The translations under genes and the position numbers were made by a program. DNA of 64,000 nt, taken from positions 458,980,330 to 459,044,329 of the forward strand of contig NC_057861.1 in NCBI RefSeq assembly GCF_019393635.1, in the 5' to 3' direction. Position 1 is the first letter of the stretch. Each line of letters opens with the position of its first letter. The notes under the pieces were generated by a model. That model did not search any database. It had not been told where the DNA came from and worked only from the letters and a program-made list of their open reading frames with translations. Of this stretch, positions 11,216-21,879 are shown piece by piece. Source of the DNA: Dromiciops gliroides. Lineage: Eukaryota; Chordata; Mammalia; Microbiotheria; Microbiotheriidae.

Positions 11216-11709
11216 CTTTCAAAGTCCTGTGGTGACAGACCAGGGATGAAGTAGCAGGTGTGAATACCCTGGAAATTGTAATCACAACCTTGCACAAAGG
11301 CCATAGCATTATCTTCTTACTGAACCGAAGCAGTAGTGGATTTGGCAGCCCCCTGGGTGTCTGAACAGCTTTTTAAAAGAATCACACTACTCACCTCCAG
11401 GTGTGAAAAGGGGGCTCGAAAAAGTATCCTAATAACTCTGCTTCACTCAACCCTGGCTTGCTTACTGTGGCAGGCAGGGATCCCACCCTGAAGTCAAAAC
11501 ACAAAAAAATGTACAAAAACTTTTGCAAAGATCCTTTCACTCACCATCAGTACATGGAATGTATGAATGCTTATGGACAACATGATATCCAGTAAACCTG
11601 AAAGATGAACTGTTCTTGTTGCAAGAGAATTCAGCAGGTATCACATTCAAATAGCAGCACTAAGTGAAACAAATGAAGGACAGCTTACCAAAGTCAGAGC
11701 TGAATACAT

Positions 11710-11740
11710 GTTTGTTTGTTTGTTTGTTTGTTTGTTTGTT
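11710..11740. repeat. (TTTG)n tract
   Basis: About seven TTTG units within the RTE-like LINE. Confidence 0.9.
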
Positions 11741-11803
11741 TTTCCTGGAGTGGCCTCAGTGAAAGGAAGTTGGCATAGGTTTTGCAAACAAAACTAATCC
11801 AGT

Positions 11804-11942
11804 TAGGGGCAGCTAGGTGTCGCTGTGGATAAAGCAGGAGCCCTGGATTCAGAAGGACCTGAGTTCAAATTCAGCCTCAGACACTTGACACTTACTAGAT
11901 GTGTGACCCTGGGCAAGTAACTTAACCTTCATTGCCCCACAA

Positions 11943-11975
<33 letters not shown>

Positions 11976-11978
11976 AAG
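11804..11978 (+). mobile_element. CORE-type SINE with (AAC)n tail
   Basis: Sense copy with a tail of about ten CAA units. ACTAATCCAGT at 11793-11803 and 11979-11989 flanks it. Confidence 0.9.
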
Positions 11979-14900
11979 ACTAATCCAGTCAACAAACTTG
12001 TCTGCCTACCAAAAGGAGTGAACAACAGGTTTATGACTTTTACTTGTGGCAGCTTTTTCCTGCTCTGCTGGTCTCCTGACTGCACTGCACAGACAGATGC
12101 TGACTGCAAAACTTTCATTTTTTTTTTACCACACTTGCAAGAATGTGCCATGCAACTATCATAAGTGCATATACTCCCACCATGATAAACCTTGATGAAG
12201 TCAAAGAAAAATTTTCATGAAGAGCTGGAGACCCTCATAATCAATGTGCCAAAAGAGAACAAGCTTGTAATTTTAGGTGACCTTAATGTAAGAGTAGGCA
12301 TAGACTACCACATATGGCAGGGAGTCCTTGGGAGGAATAGAGCTGGAAACGAAAACAGCAATGGTGACTTATTACTCAAGATTTGTGTATCTAATGATTT
12401 TCTCATCACCAATACTGTCTACTACTTATCTAAATGCACTTAATCTAAAACTTTATGGATCTATCCTTGCAGCAAACATTGACATTTAATAGACTATGTC
12501 ATAAGGAAAAGAGATAGGATGTGAGAGAGACACAGAGTGCTGGACCGATCATAGATTTATCCTTTCCAAGCTAAATATTCATATTCGAAAAAGTGGGTGG
12601 CCCCAAGACAAGATGACTACCAGGAAAGCTGAACCAAAACACAATTGGCAACAGTGAAGCATAAAAGGAATGGGCAGCTTTCAGAGATTTTGTGTAGAGC
12701 ACCACATTTACTAATTTAGGCCAGAACATTGGCAAACATCAAGAATGACTTGATGAAAATGACAGGGAAATTCAGAAGCTGCTAAATGAAAAATGAGAAC
12801 TCCACAGTGTTTACCAGCAGGATATTTGTCTGTCTCTTAGAAGGCAGCATTTAACTCCATCAAAAGTAAAGTGCAAGTAAGGCTCATAGAGATGCAGGAT
12901 TCTTGGCTCAGTAAGAAGACAGATCAAATTCAGTTTTACAATGATAGTAATAATCCAAAGTGCTTTTTATTTTGTCCTGGAGGCTACTAATGAGCCAAAG
13001 ACCCAAGGTACATCTCAATTACTCAGTGCTGATGGAGCCACACTGATTAGTGACAAGGATATTATTCTGGAGAGATGGGCTGAACACTTCCACAGTATTC
13101 TCAACAGACCATCATCAATCAATGATGATGTCAATGACTGTTTACCTTAGGTTAAAGCCAATCTCTCTCTAGTCAAATTTCCAAATAAAAAAGAGGTTTT
13201 TGAATGCCACTAGACTCCTCTCATGTGGCAAAGTACCTGGTGCGGATTCTATCCCAGCTGAGATTTACAAGATAGGAGATCCACTGCTCATACAAAAGCT
13301 GACTGAAATTTTCCAATGGAAAATATGGGAAGAGGAGGTTATCTCCTAGGAGTTCAAGGATGCCTCCATTGTCCATCTCTATAAAGGTAAAGGAAATAGA
13401 CTGTCCTGTGACAATCACAGGGGGATTCTCTCTCTTAGTCGCTGCTGACATGATTCTTGCCAGAGTTATCCTTAATAGGCTGGTCCTTTACCTCGGTGAT
13501 AATCATCTACCTAAGAGCCAGTGTGGCTTCAGAAAGGGCCAAAAGGGGGGCAAAGCCAAGATGGCAGAGAAAAGGCATTAAACACTCAGAGCTCCTGACA
13601 CAATTACACCAAAAAAACTCCAAACACAGCTATAAGACAACCCCTGGAGCAGCAGAACCCACAAAAAGATGGGCTGAGATTATTTTCCAGCCAAAGACGG
13701 CTTAGAAGTTTGGAAGGAGGGGGTTGCCATGCCATGCTGGGAGTCAGGTAGAACCCCACGATTGCTCTGACACAGATCCAGCTCCAGGCAGGCTGCACCA
13801 GAGAAATTTACCCCTGAGCCTCTAAATCAATTGCAGTGCCTGCATCTTCTGGAACTAAGTTCACGGTCCAGTGAGAGGCTGAACGGCTGGCTGGGGGGTG
13901 GGGGTGGGGGGAAGAATACAGTGGTGTCTGCAGGAGCTGAGGGGGAATTAGGTTGTCCTACCCCAGTGGTAAACCAGGAAGAAACCTTGAGCAGTGATGG
14001 CCCAGGTAGGGGAGGGGCGCAGGCTTGTCAGACAGCAAACAAAATTGTGTTGCCTGGTTAATTAGCAAGTTGGCCTGTGGCTATCTACAGACCAGACCAT
14101 AGACCAGGGGAGTGAAGAACTTGCTCCTCTTTAAATTGTACTACCTGGGACCCCCTGAAGCTTGGGACAGTGTATTCTGGAAGCAGGGCCCCAGTTTAAG
14201 AAGGAGTTAAAAGTCAAGTAAAAGATGGGCAAGATGAGCAGGCAGAGAAAGTTGCGAACCATAGAAAGCTTCTTTAGTGACAAGGAGGATCAAGGTGCAC
14301 CCTCAGAAGAGGATAGCAACATCAGGGCTCATACATCCAAAGCTTCCAAAAAAAAATATGAATTGGTCTCATACCATAGAGACACTCAAAAAGGACTTTG
14401 GAGATAAAAGTAAGAGGGGGGGAGGAAAAAATGGAAAGAGAAATGAGAGTGATGCGGGAAAGTCATGAGAAAAATGTCAATAGCTTGAAAAGCTAAGTGG
14501 AAAAGGAAATACAAAAGCTCTCTGAAGAAAATAATTGCCTAAGAATTAGGATTGAACAAATGGAAGCTAGTGACTTTATGAGAAACCAAGACAATAAAGC
14601 AAATCCAAATGAATAAAAAAAAAATAGAGGGCAATGTGAAATATCTTCTTGGAAAAACTGCTGATCTGGAAAATAGATCCAGGAGAGAGAATTTGAAAAT
14701 TATTGGTCTACCTGAAAACCATAATCAAAATAAGAACTTAGACATCATCTTCCAAGAAACTGTCATTGATATTCTAGAAGCAGAAGGTAAAATAGAATTG
14801 AAAGAATCCACTGATCACCTCCTGAAAGAGATACCAAAAGGAAAACTCCCAGGAATATTATAGCCAAATTCCAGAGCTCCCAGGTCAAGGAGAAAATATT

Positions 14901-15384
14901 GCAAGCAGCCAGAAAGAAAGAACTGAAATACTTTGGAGCCACAGTCAGGATAGCACAGGATCTAGCAGCTTCTACATTAAAGGACCAGGGGGTATGGAAT
15001 ATGATATTCCAGAGGGCAAAGGAATTGGGATTACAACCAAAAATCACCTACCCAGCAAAACTGTGTATAATCTTTCAGGGGAAAAAATGAGACTTCAATG
15101 AAAAAGAGGGCTTTCAGGTATTTGTGATGAAAAGAACTGAACTGAATAGAAAATTTGACTTTCAAATGCAAGACCCTAGAGAAGCATAAAAAGGTAAACA
15201 GGAAAAAGAAATTATGAGAGATGTTAAAAGGTTAAATTATTTACATTCCTACATAGGAAGATGATATGTCTAAACCATAAGAAGTTTCTGAGTATTAAGG
15301 CAGATGATAGGAATAAATTTAGACAGAGGGCACAGGTGGGAATTGATTATGAAAGGATGATATCTGTAAAGCATTTATTTTTTA

Positions 15385-15505
15385 TCTTTTTTGTGGGGGG
15401 TGGGGCGGTCAGAGTTGGTGAGTATCTTATATCTGAGGCTGTATTTGGGCTCAGTTCCTCCTGGGTCCAGCATGGGTGTTTTGTTCACTGTCACCTAGCT
15501 GCTCC
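15385..15505 (-). mobile_element. Divergent CORE-type SINE
   Basis: Reverse copy, still recognisable (TATCTGAGGCTGTATTTGGG, TCACCTAGCTGCTCC) but more diverged than the others and missing much of the core. An older insertion. Confidence 0.6.
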
Positions 15506-16002
15506 ATGATGACATCTTTAGGGTAAAATTGAGGGGAGAGAGAAATATACTGGTGGAGGGGAAAAGGGAGAGGTAGAATGGGGTGAAATCTCACATGAAA
15601 GAAGCAGGAAAGGGCTTATGGAGTCGGGGGAGAGATGGGGGAGGAGTGGGGAAGTGAATGAGGAAGTGAATGAACCTTACACTCATTGGAATTAGCTAGA
15701 AGACCTTAATCTTATCAGAGCTGGCTCAAGGAGGGAATAACATACACACTCAATTGGGTAGAGTAATTTATTTAACCCTGCAGGAAAGTAGGAGGGGAAG
15801 GGGATAAGGAGGGAGGGGAAAAAGAAGGGAAGGCAAAGCAGGGAAGGGGGGCAGTCAGAAGCAAAACACTTTTGAGGAGGGATAGGGTAAAAGAAGATAA
15901 AAAATAGAGTAAATATCATGGGAAGGGAAAAGGATAGAGGGAAACAGTTAACAAGAGTAACTGTGAAAAAATTTTTTGAAGCAGAAGCAAGAGTAATGTT
16001 AA

Positions 16003-16190
16003 GATGATGATGATGATGGTGGTGGTGGTGGTGGTGGTGATGATGATGGATTAATTGATTGATGGATTGATGAAGACTGAAGATGAGGATTGATTGATGA
16101 GGGCTGACTGATGATAAGGACTGGCTGATGAGGATTGACTGAGGATGATGATGAGGACTGATTGATGATTGACTGATGATGATGGCAAGA
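16003..16190. repeat. GAT/GGT-rich low-complexity tract
   Basis: Runs of GAT and GGT grade into irregular GATTGATTGAT and GACTGATGAT repeats over ~190 bp, inside the HAL1-like element. Confidence 0.9.
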
Positions 16191-16194
16191 CTAT

Positions 16195-16330
16195 GGTACT
16201 TACTTTCCTGGGCTATTGTGAAGAAAATTCTTTGTAAAGTTTAAGGTACTATATAAAAGTTATCTATTACTATTGTTTCAATAATCAACATCATGGGTTT
16301 ATTGTAAGGACATCTCTCTTTAAAGTACTA
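16195..16330 (+). mobile_element. MIR/THER-like 3' fragment
   Basis: Reads GGGCTATTGTGAAGAAAATT, then GTAAAGTTTAAGGTACTATA, the typical 3' end of a marsupial MIR/THER1-like SINE. Confidence 0.5.
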
Positions 16331-16334
16331 TATA

Positions 16335-16480
16335 GGGGGGCAGCTAGGTGGCACAGTGGATAAAACACTGGCCCTGGATTCAGGAGGACATGAGTTCAAA
16401 CTTGGCCTCAGACACTTACTAGCTGTGTGACCCTGGGCAAGTCACTTAACCCTCATTGCCCTGAAAAACAAACAAACAAT
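16335..16480 (+). mobile_element. CORE-type SINE
   Basis: Sense copy, CCTCATTGCCC subfamily. AAAGTACTATATA at 16322-16334 and 16481-16493 is a perfect 13-bp target duplication. Confidence 0.92.
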
Positions 16481-17527
16481 AAAGTACTATATAAATGTGG
16501 TTTGCTATAAAAGAAATGATGAGCAGGATACTATCAGGACGAGGGACCTGCATGAGCTGATGCAAAGTGAAATCTACTGTATACAAAATAACAGTAATAT
16601 TGTGAGATGATCTGCTGTGAATGACTCAGTTATTTTCAACAATGCAATGATCCAAGACAACTCTGAAAATCTTATGAAAAAGGCAAGCCATCTACAGAGA
16701 GAGAAGTGATGGCATTTGAATACAGATTGAAACAATTATTTTTACTGTAATAGTGTAAGATGCTGTGAATAACTTGGTTATTTTCAGCAATGCAATGATC
16801 CAAGATAACTCTGACGGACTTATGAAAATTGCAATCCATCTACAGAGAAAGAACTGATGGTATCTGAAAACAGACTGAAGCATAATTTTTTCGATAGTTT
16901 CTTAATCTGAAGTTTTGTTTTTGTCTGTTGTCTGTTTACTTTCAGAACCTGGCTAGTGTGGAAATGTTTTGCATGACTACTCATGTATAACTTATATTGA
17001 ATTGCTTGAGTTCTTGGAGGGGGGGTGAAGAGGGAGGGAGGAAGAGAAGTTGGAACACAAAGTTTTTTAAAATTGATGTCAAAATTTGTTTTTACATGTA
17101 ATTTGGAAAAATAAAATTCTAAATAAAGAAAAAAAGGGCCAAAAATGGTCATATTAGAGGGTCAGGAAGAGGATAAATATCTAGCAAGTGAGACCAATGG
17201 ATGACCTGTTGAAAGAGAGGAAGAAACAATGGAGTCTGTCTGAGGCTATAGGAGCAAAGAGACTCATGCAAGAAGGAGCAGTCAAGTAGCAAAAAACTGT
17301 AGGGAACTCAAGGAAGATGGGGATTGAGAAAAGACCAATTGCTTTGGCAAAATACGACATAGTTGACCAGAAGTAGGAAACCTGTAGGGGATAGTATTCC
17401 ACTGTTTGGATGTGGGAATGCAGAAGGAAGGCAGCCTTGCTAGGAAAGACTGTGGGGAAGAATAGAAGATTTGACACTGAATTGTTCTGAATAGGTCAGA
17501 GTTTGAGCTAATCTTTCTCTGGTTTAT

Positions 17528-18030
17528 ACTCTCAGCCCTAGGTGGTTGCTGGCTTCAATCACCTTTGGCAGGAACAGAGGGACCTGGCATCCAAAGCAGC
17601 TGAGCTGGAAATGGAGTTGAATGAGCACAGCCCCAGGAAGTGCTATCAGATGGTTGGGGGTGTTCTGGTGGAGCAAACTGTCAAAGAGGTGCTGCCTGCC
17701 TTGGAAGGTAACAAGGAACAGATTCAGAAGATCATTGAGACACTGACCCAACAGCTTCAAGCAAAGGGAAGGGAGCTGAATGACTTCAGGGAGAAACATA
17801 ATATTCGGCTAATGGGTGAGGATGAGAAGCCAGCAGCCAAGGACAACGGGGAGGGGTCTAGAGCCAAGGCCAGCTGAGCTGGCATGCTAGTCTCCTAAGA
17901 ATCAAAGACCTCTGATGTTTTTTCTCCCATGTCTCTTACACATACCCTTATTATTTTTCTTTGTTGATGCTCTTGTAATATTTTTGTTAAATAAATGGTT
18001 TAGTTGCAATGCGCCTTCCTGCAAAAAAAA
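17528..18030 (+). pseudogene. PFDN2: PFDN2 (prefoldin subunit 2) processed retrocopy, 5'-truncated
   Basis: Intronless copy of prefoldin subunit 2, a component of the cytosolic hexameric chaperone that hands actin and tubulin to CCT. From about 17542 it encodes VAGFNHLWQEQRDLASKAAE, then ELEMELNEHS, MVGGVLVEQTVKEVLPAL, and REKHNIRLMGEDEKPAAK. The first ~25 residues are missing, about 12 residues between NEHS and RKCY (the hairpin region) are deleted in frame, and a TGA falls within the usual KASSAG tail. Past the stop the parental tail GMLVS and its own TAA are still readable. A 3' UTR with AATAAA near 17991 and a short A-run at about 18022-18029 mark retroposition. It lies in CPT2 intron 4, antisense to CPT2. 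It is very unlikely to make a working subunit. Confidence 0.88.
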
Positions 18031-18678
18031 TGGATCTCATCATCCAATAGGAGACACCTAAGAAGAAAATAAGTAACTATAAAACAAGAAGAGAATGTAA
18101 TTAGTGCAAAGGAGACAGGCAAAGGACTACAACAAGTGTGAGGAGGCAGAGCTCTTCTGTTACAACTTGTGGGCTTTGGAAATGCTTAACTGAGAAGATG
18201 GCACCTAAAAACCAAAATACATTTTTTCAGTAAGCAAAAAAGGAAGTTATTGAAAGGGCCTTTGCTTTATAATATGATTACTGAAAATTTCATGAAATTA
18301 GCTTTTGCCTCTCAGTAGCTTGCTTCAGTTTATAATATTTCTCTAAGTTTTATTGTCCTTTAAAGATGGTCTTATCCTTGCCAACACTTTATTAGTGCTT
18401 GATCATGCAGATGTTTTTCTATAACGTTTTCATTCTTTATGGCTCAGTCTAGCAGGATTTTTTGTTTCCTCTGCAGCCCCACTCACTCTCTTAAAAGGGA
18501 TTATCTCTCTTCCTAAAAATGTTCTAATGGAGGAAAAAAGACAAATATAGAGTACCTAAACCTTAAGCTATCATTTTGACGATGAATTCTTCCACTACAT
18601 TTTCCAGATCTATTTTCTGCAAAAGTTTGTGCTTTTTCCCTCTGCAAGGTTGATTTTTATATGGACCTTCAAGGTTCC

Positions 18679-18835
18679 GTCTTTCTTTTTTTTTTTTTCC
18701 GCAGGGCAATGAAGGTTAAGTGACTTGCCCAGGGTCACACAGCTAGTGATTGTCAAGTGTCTGAGGCTGGATTTGAACTCAGGTCCTCCTGAATCCAGGG
18801 CCGGTGCTCTATCCACTGTACCACCTAGCTGCCCC
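18679..18835 (-). mobile_element. CORE-type SINE
   Basis: Reverse full-length copy with a T-run tail. CAAGGTTCC at 18670-18678 and 18836-18844 flanks it. Confidence 0.9.
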
Positions 18836-19149
18836 CAAGGTTCCATTTTTCTCATTCTTCATCTCTTGGTACATTATTCACTAAGTTCTGATTTTTCTTT
18901 ATGATCATATAATAGATTATTTATTTTCCTCATCATTCCTTACTGTACCAGTTGAGTATCTTATCAATTTTTGTATGCTTTACAAAAGGCAAACATTAAA
19001 GAAAGTCTTTTCCTCTTGCTTGTATTTTAACATTAACCAAAAGAATGAGGACTCTTGATATGAAATCCCTGATTACTCAGAAAACTGACCTAAAAATCTA
19101 CATAGGAAAAGATAATTGGATGAAAATGTCTATTATCCAGACTATAACA

Positions 19150-19705
19150 TTGTAATGATTGGAGTGATGTCCACCTGCTAATAGGGGAGTGCCCCTTTAG
19201 CCTTTGTCAATGTGTCGCTCAATTTTTTTTTCTCTTTTCATTCCCTTTACTTAGTCATAAGCATCTGTAATGTTATTGCTTCATGTGAGGAAACCATGTT
19301 TCCTCATGTGGGACTGTAACAATTGGAGTGATGTTACCTGCTGGAGAGTTACTGTAGGAAAGTTCTGCCATGAGGAGAAGGTGTCTGAGGGCAAGCCATG
19401 TGGTCATTTCCTTGGTGTTTGCTCGTGGGTACTGTCTATCAAAGCTACCAGCCAATTAGCTTGGAACTGTGTGTGTGTGTGTGGGGATGGGCTGTTTCCA
19501 TTTTCGAGGAGAGGCTTCTGGGAGGAAGAAGGAAGCTTTGGGTCCTTTTGGTTCCTGACCTTGCCATGGCAGGTCGGATGATGGGGTCTCTTAGAAATAG
19601 TTAGATTTTTACCTTTCTCTCTGATCATTAGATCCTAATGCTCTTTAATAAATACTTACTCTTTCTAAAGCTTCTAATTTATTGGCGACCACTCATTAGA
19701 TATCT
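19150..19705 (+). mobile_element. LTR-like fossil of an endogenous retrovirus (family 'a')
   Basis: Starts with a TGTAACAATTGGAGTGATG-type segment (a similar piece also occurs near 19152), contains AATAAATACTT near 19647, and ends in the boundary CTAAAGCTTCTAATTTATTG GCGACCAC shared with the copies near 5.2 kb and 51.95 kb. It looks like a solo LTR with a little internal flank. Old; no coding body seen. Confidence 0.5.
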
Positions 19706-19876
19706 TAGACAGTATAGATAGATAGCGACATTACAACATGTAGGTGAATGGCTAATTCATTGAAGTAGTATCTATCTATGAGATTGTCTATTGCAGATAG
19801 ACAAGGAGATGGATATAGAATTCAATAGCAAAAAGAAATGGTACTAGATAGACTGTATTTTGTAAACTGTGTAGTG

Positions 19877-20024
19877 ATTTTTTTTTTTTGGTGAGGCAAT
19901 TGGGGTTAAGTGACTTGCCCAGGGTAACACAGCTAGTAAGTGTCAAGTGTCTGAGGCCAGATTTGAACTCAGGTCCTCCTGACTCCAGGGCTGGTGCTCT
20001 ATCCACTGTGCCACTTAGCTGCCC
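19877..20024 (-). mobile_element. CORE-type SINE
   Basis: Reverse copy, GGTGAGGCAATTGGGG subfamily. CTGTGTAGTG at 19867-19876 and 20025-20034 flanks it. Confidence 0.9.
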
Positions 20025-20424
20025 CTGTGTAGTGCTCTTAATAAAAAGTTACTCAAAACCACATTTTTTCAATACCAATGTTCTCCCAGTGATACCTTAT
20101 GCTTGTGAATCTTAGAATACCACAATCTCTAAGTAAGGTTCAGGTGGCCCAAAGGGCAACTGAAAGTTGGTGAATGAAGTAGGTTATAATGTATTTCCAA
20201 CCATGAGGTGTACACTAATAATGAAATGAAGGATATATTATTCAATAAATATAGGATGTACTTTGGTCACATATGGAAAGCAAAAGATAATAGCTAGATA
20301 GTCTAAATACTACAATGGTTCCCATGAATGTTAAAAGACCTAGGGAAAGGTCCCTAGAATCCCTACTTGAGAATCTATGGGAGAAGATAGATAAGAATAC
20401 TTTCTAAGTCTGCATTAATCAATA

Positions 20425-21860
20425 AGCATTAATTAAACATCTACTGTGTGCCAGATATGTACTAAGGAGTAGGGATATAAATACAAAAGTCTTTGCCCAT
20501 CAGGAACTTACATGCTCTCACAGGAGACAGCCTATTTTATATATTTGTAATTTGTTATCATGCAATAAACACAAGGTAATGAAGGAAATGGGGGGGGGTT
20601 CTATGAGCAGGGTACAAATACAAAAGTAAAAGTTCTTGCTCATGAGGAGCTTACACTCTGTCAGGGGAGAATGGTCAGAAAGCTATTTTGGCTGTTCCAT
20701 AATGTGTGGCATAATGTCTCATATGGAAGGAAAGACAAGTTAGGGGCAGGCTGTGATGAAGGGCTTTAAAGGCCAGAGGAAGTAATAGGAAGCCAATGGA
20801 GTTTGAGTAAAGGAAGAAAATAGCTTGATTCAAATTTAGGACAATCATGTCAGCAACTGTTTCAGGTGTGGGAGAGAGCAGAAGGAAGTCTAATAGTCCA
20901 CATAAGAGAGAAGAAGGGACTGAGTAAGAATGGCGGCCATGTGGTTAGAGAGAAGAGGACAGTTCCAAGGGATAATATAGAGGCAAAGATGACAAGATTT
21001 GGAAAAGGATGAGATATTTGGGGTGAGTATGAGGGATGGAGGATGACACTGAGCTTGCATAATTTTGGACATGATGATTTTCGATGCCTCCATTTGTAAT
21101 CTGAAGTGTCCAATAAGCAGTAGGTAACATAGGACTAAAGCTCAACAGACTACAGTTGGATGTACACATGTTGGATTCATCATTAAAAACATGAACACAT
21201 GTGAGTTGATAAGATTATCAAGAAAATAGAAGGAAGAAGGCCCAGAACAGGGGCTTGCGGTACATGCACCATATATGCATGGCTCAGTAAAGGAGAATAA
21301 GGAGTGGCCAGACAAATGGGAGGAAAACCAAGAGAGGAGGACAAAGTCAAAAATGTCGAATGCTGTAGACAAAAAAGATAAGGAGAAAAGTCCATTGGAT
21401 GACAATTAAGAACTCCTTGGTGATTTTGGAAAACTGCTTTGGTTGAATGATGAAAAGAAAGGGAATAAGCATTTTTTTTGTTTGGGCAATGAGGGTTAAG
21501 TGACTTGCCCAAGGTCACAGCTAGTAAGCATCAAGTATCTGAGGCCAAATTTGAACTCAGGTCCTCATGACTCCAGAACCAGTGCTCTATCCATTGAGCC
21601 ACCTAGCTGCCCCCAGGAATAAGCATTTATTAAGCACCCACTATACCCAAGGCACTGCATTAAGTGCTATACAAATATCTCATTTTGATGAAGCTAGAAG
21701 GCGGATTACAAAGGGTTGAGAAGTAAGAAAGTAGAGACAATGAGACTAGACAGCTTTTACCAGGAATTTGTATGAGAATGGGAGGACAGGACAATAGCTT
21801 GAAGAAATAATAGGATCTAGTGATCAGGGTTTTTTTGTTGTTTTTTTTAAAAGATGAGGG
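20425..21860 (-). mobile_element. Long L2 LINE copy, antisense
   Basis: The left end carries the L2 3' terminus (AATTAAACATCTACTGTGTG, TGCCAGATATGTACTAAGG). Going right it passes the 'GGGCTTTAAAGGCCAGAGGA' and 'GATGACACTGAGCTTGCAT' segments into reverse transcriptase remnants (STAFDIFDFVLLSWFSSHLS, SGHSLFSFTEPC on the minus strand). Split by a SINE at 21475-21615. Confidence 0.75.
21475..21615 (-). mobile_element. CORE-type SINE inside L2
   Basis: Reverse copy. GGAATAAGCATTT at 21462-21474 and 21616-21628 is a perfect 13-bp duplication. Confidence 0.92.
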
Positions 21861-21879
21861 AAGGGCCTGAGCCAAGAGA

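Larger units (their letters stand above)
11220..13544 (+). mobile_element. RTE-like (AP-endonuclease type) LINE, decayed
   Basis: A 5' leader is followed by endonuclease sequence: STWNV-like start near 11555, IAALSETNEGQLTKVRAEYM at about 11659-11710, then ELETLIINVPKENKLVILGD and LNVRVG at 12220-12300. The reverse transcriptase follows, with QLLSADGATLISDKDIILER, WAEHFHSILNRPSSINDDV, a PGADSIPAEIYK-like CGKVPGADSIPAEIYK region near 13230, and SQCGFRKGQ at about 13520-13540. Numerous frameshifts and stops. Split by a SINE at 11804 and ended at 13544 by a HAL1-like insertion. The clade (RTE versus a relative) is my inference from remembered proteins. Confidence 0.7.
13545..17132 (+). mobile_element. 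Full-ended HAL1-like L1 (ORF1 only) with target duplication
   Basis: Starts GGGGGGCAAAGCCAAGATGG, the usual marsupial L1 5' end, with a ~680-bp 5' UTR. Decayed ORF1 follows at about 14225-15090 with coiled-coil-like ENNCLRIRIEQMEASDFM, RRM motif SRRENLKIIGLPENHNQN and C-terminal AARKKELKYFGATVRIAQD. No endonuclease or reverse transcriptase core is present. After a spacer with low-complexity GAT/GGT sequence it ends in an L1 3' UTR with AATAAAATTCTAAATAAAG and an A-run. AAAGGGCCAAAA at 13533-13544 and 17133-17144 is a perfect 12-bp target duplication inside the RTE-like LINE. A SINE (16335) and a MIR-like piece were added later. Confidence 0.8.

Noticed and set aside
12192-13581. A host 'craniofacial development protein 2-like' gene
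   Set aside because: Such annotations derive from LINE endonuclease sequences. Here it is continuous with reverse transcriptase remnants and is heavily decayed.
14225-15090. A host gene with RRM-like SRRENLKIIGLPE
   Set aside because: This is the L1 ORF1 RNA-binding region inside a HAL1-like element with target duplications.
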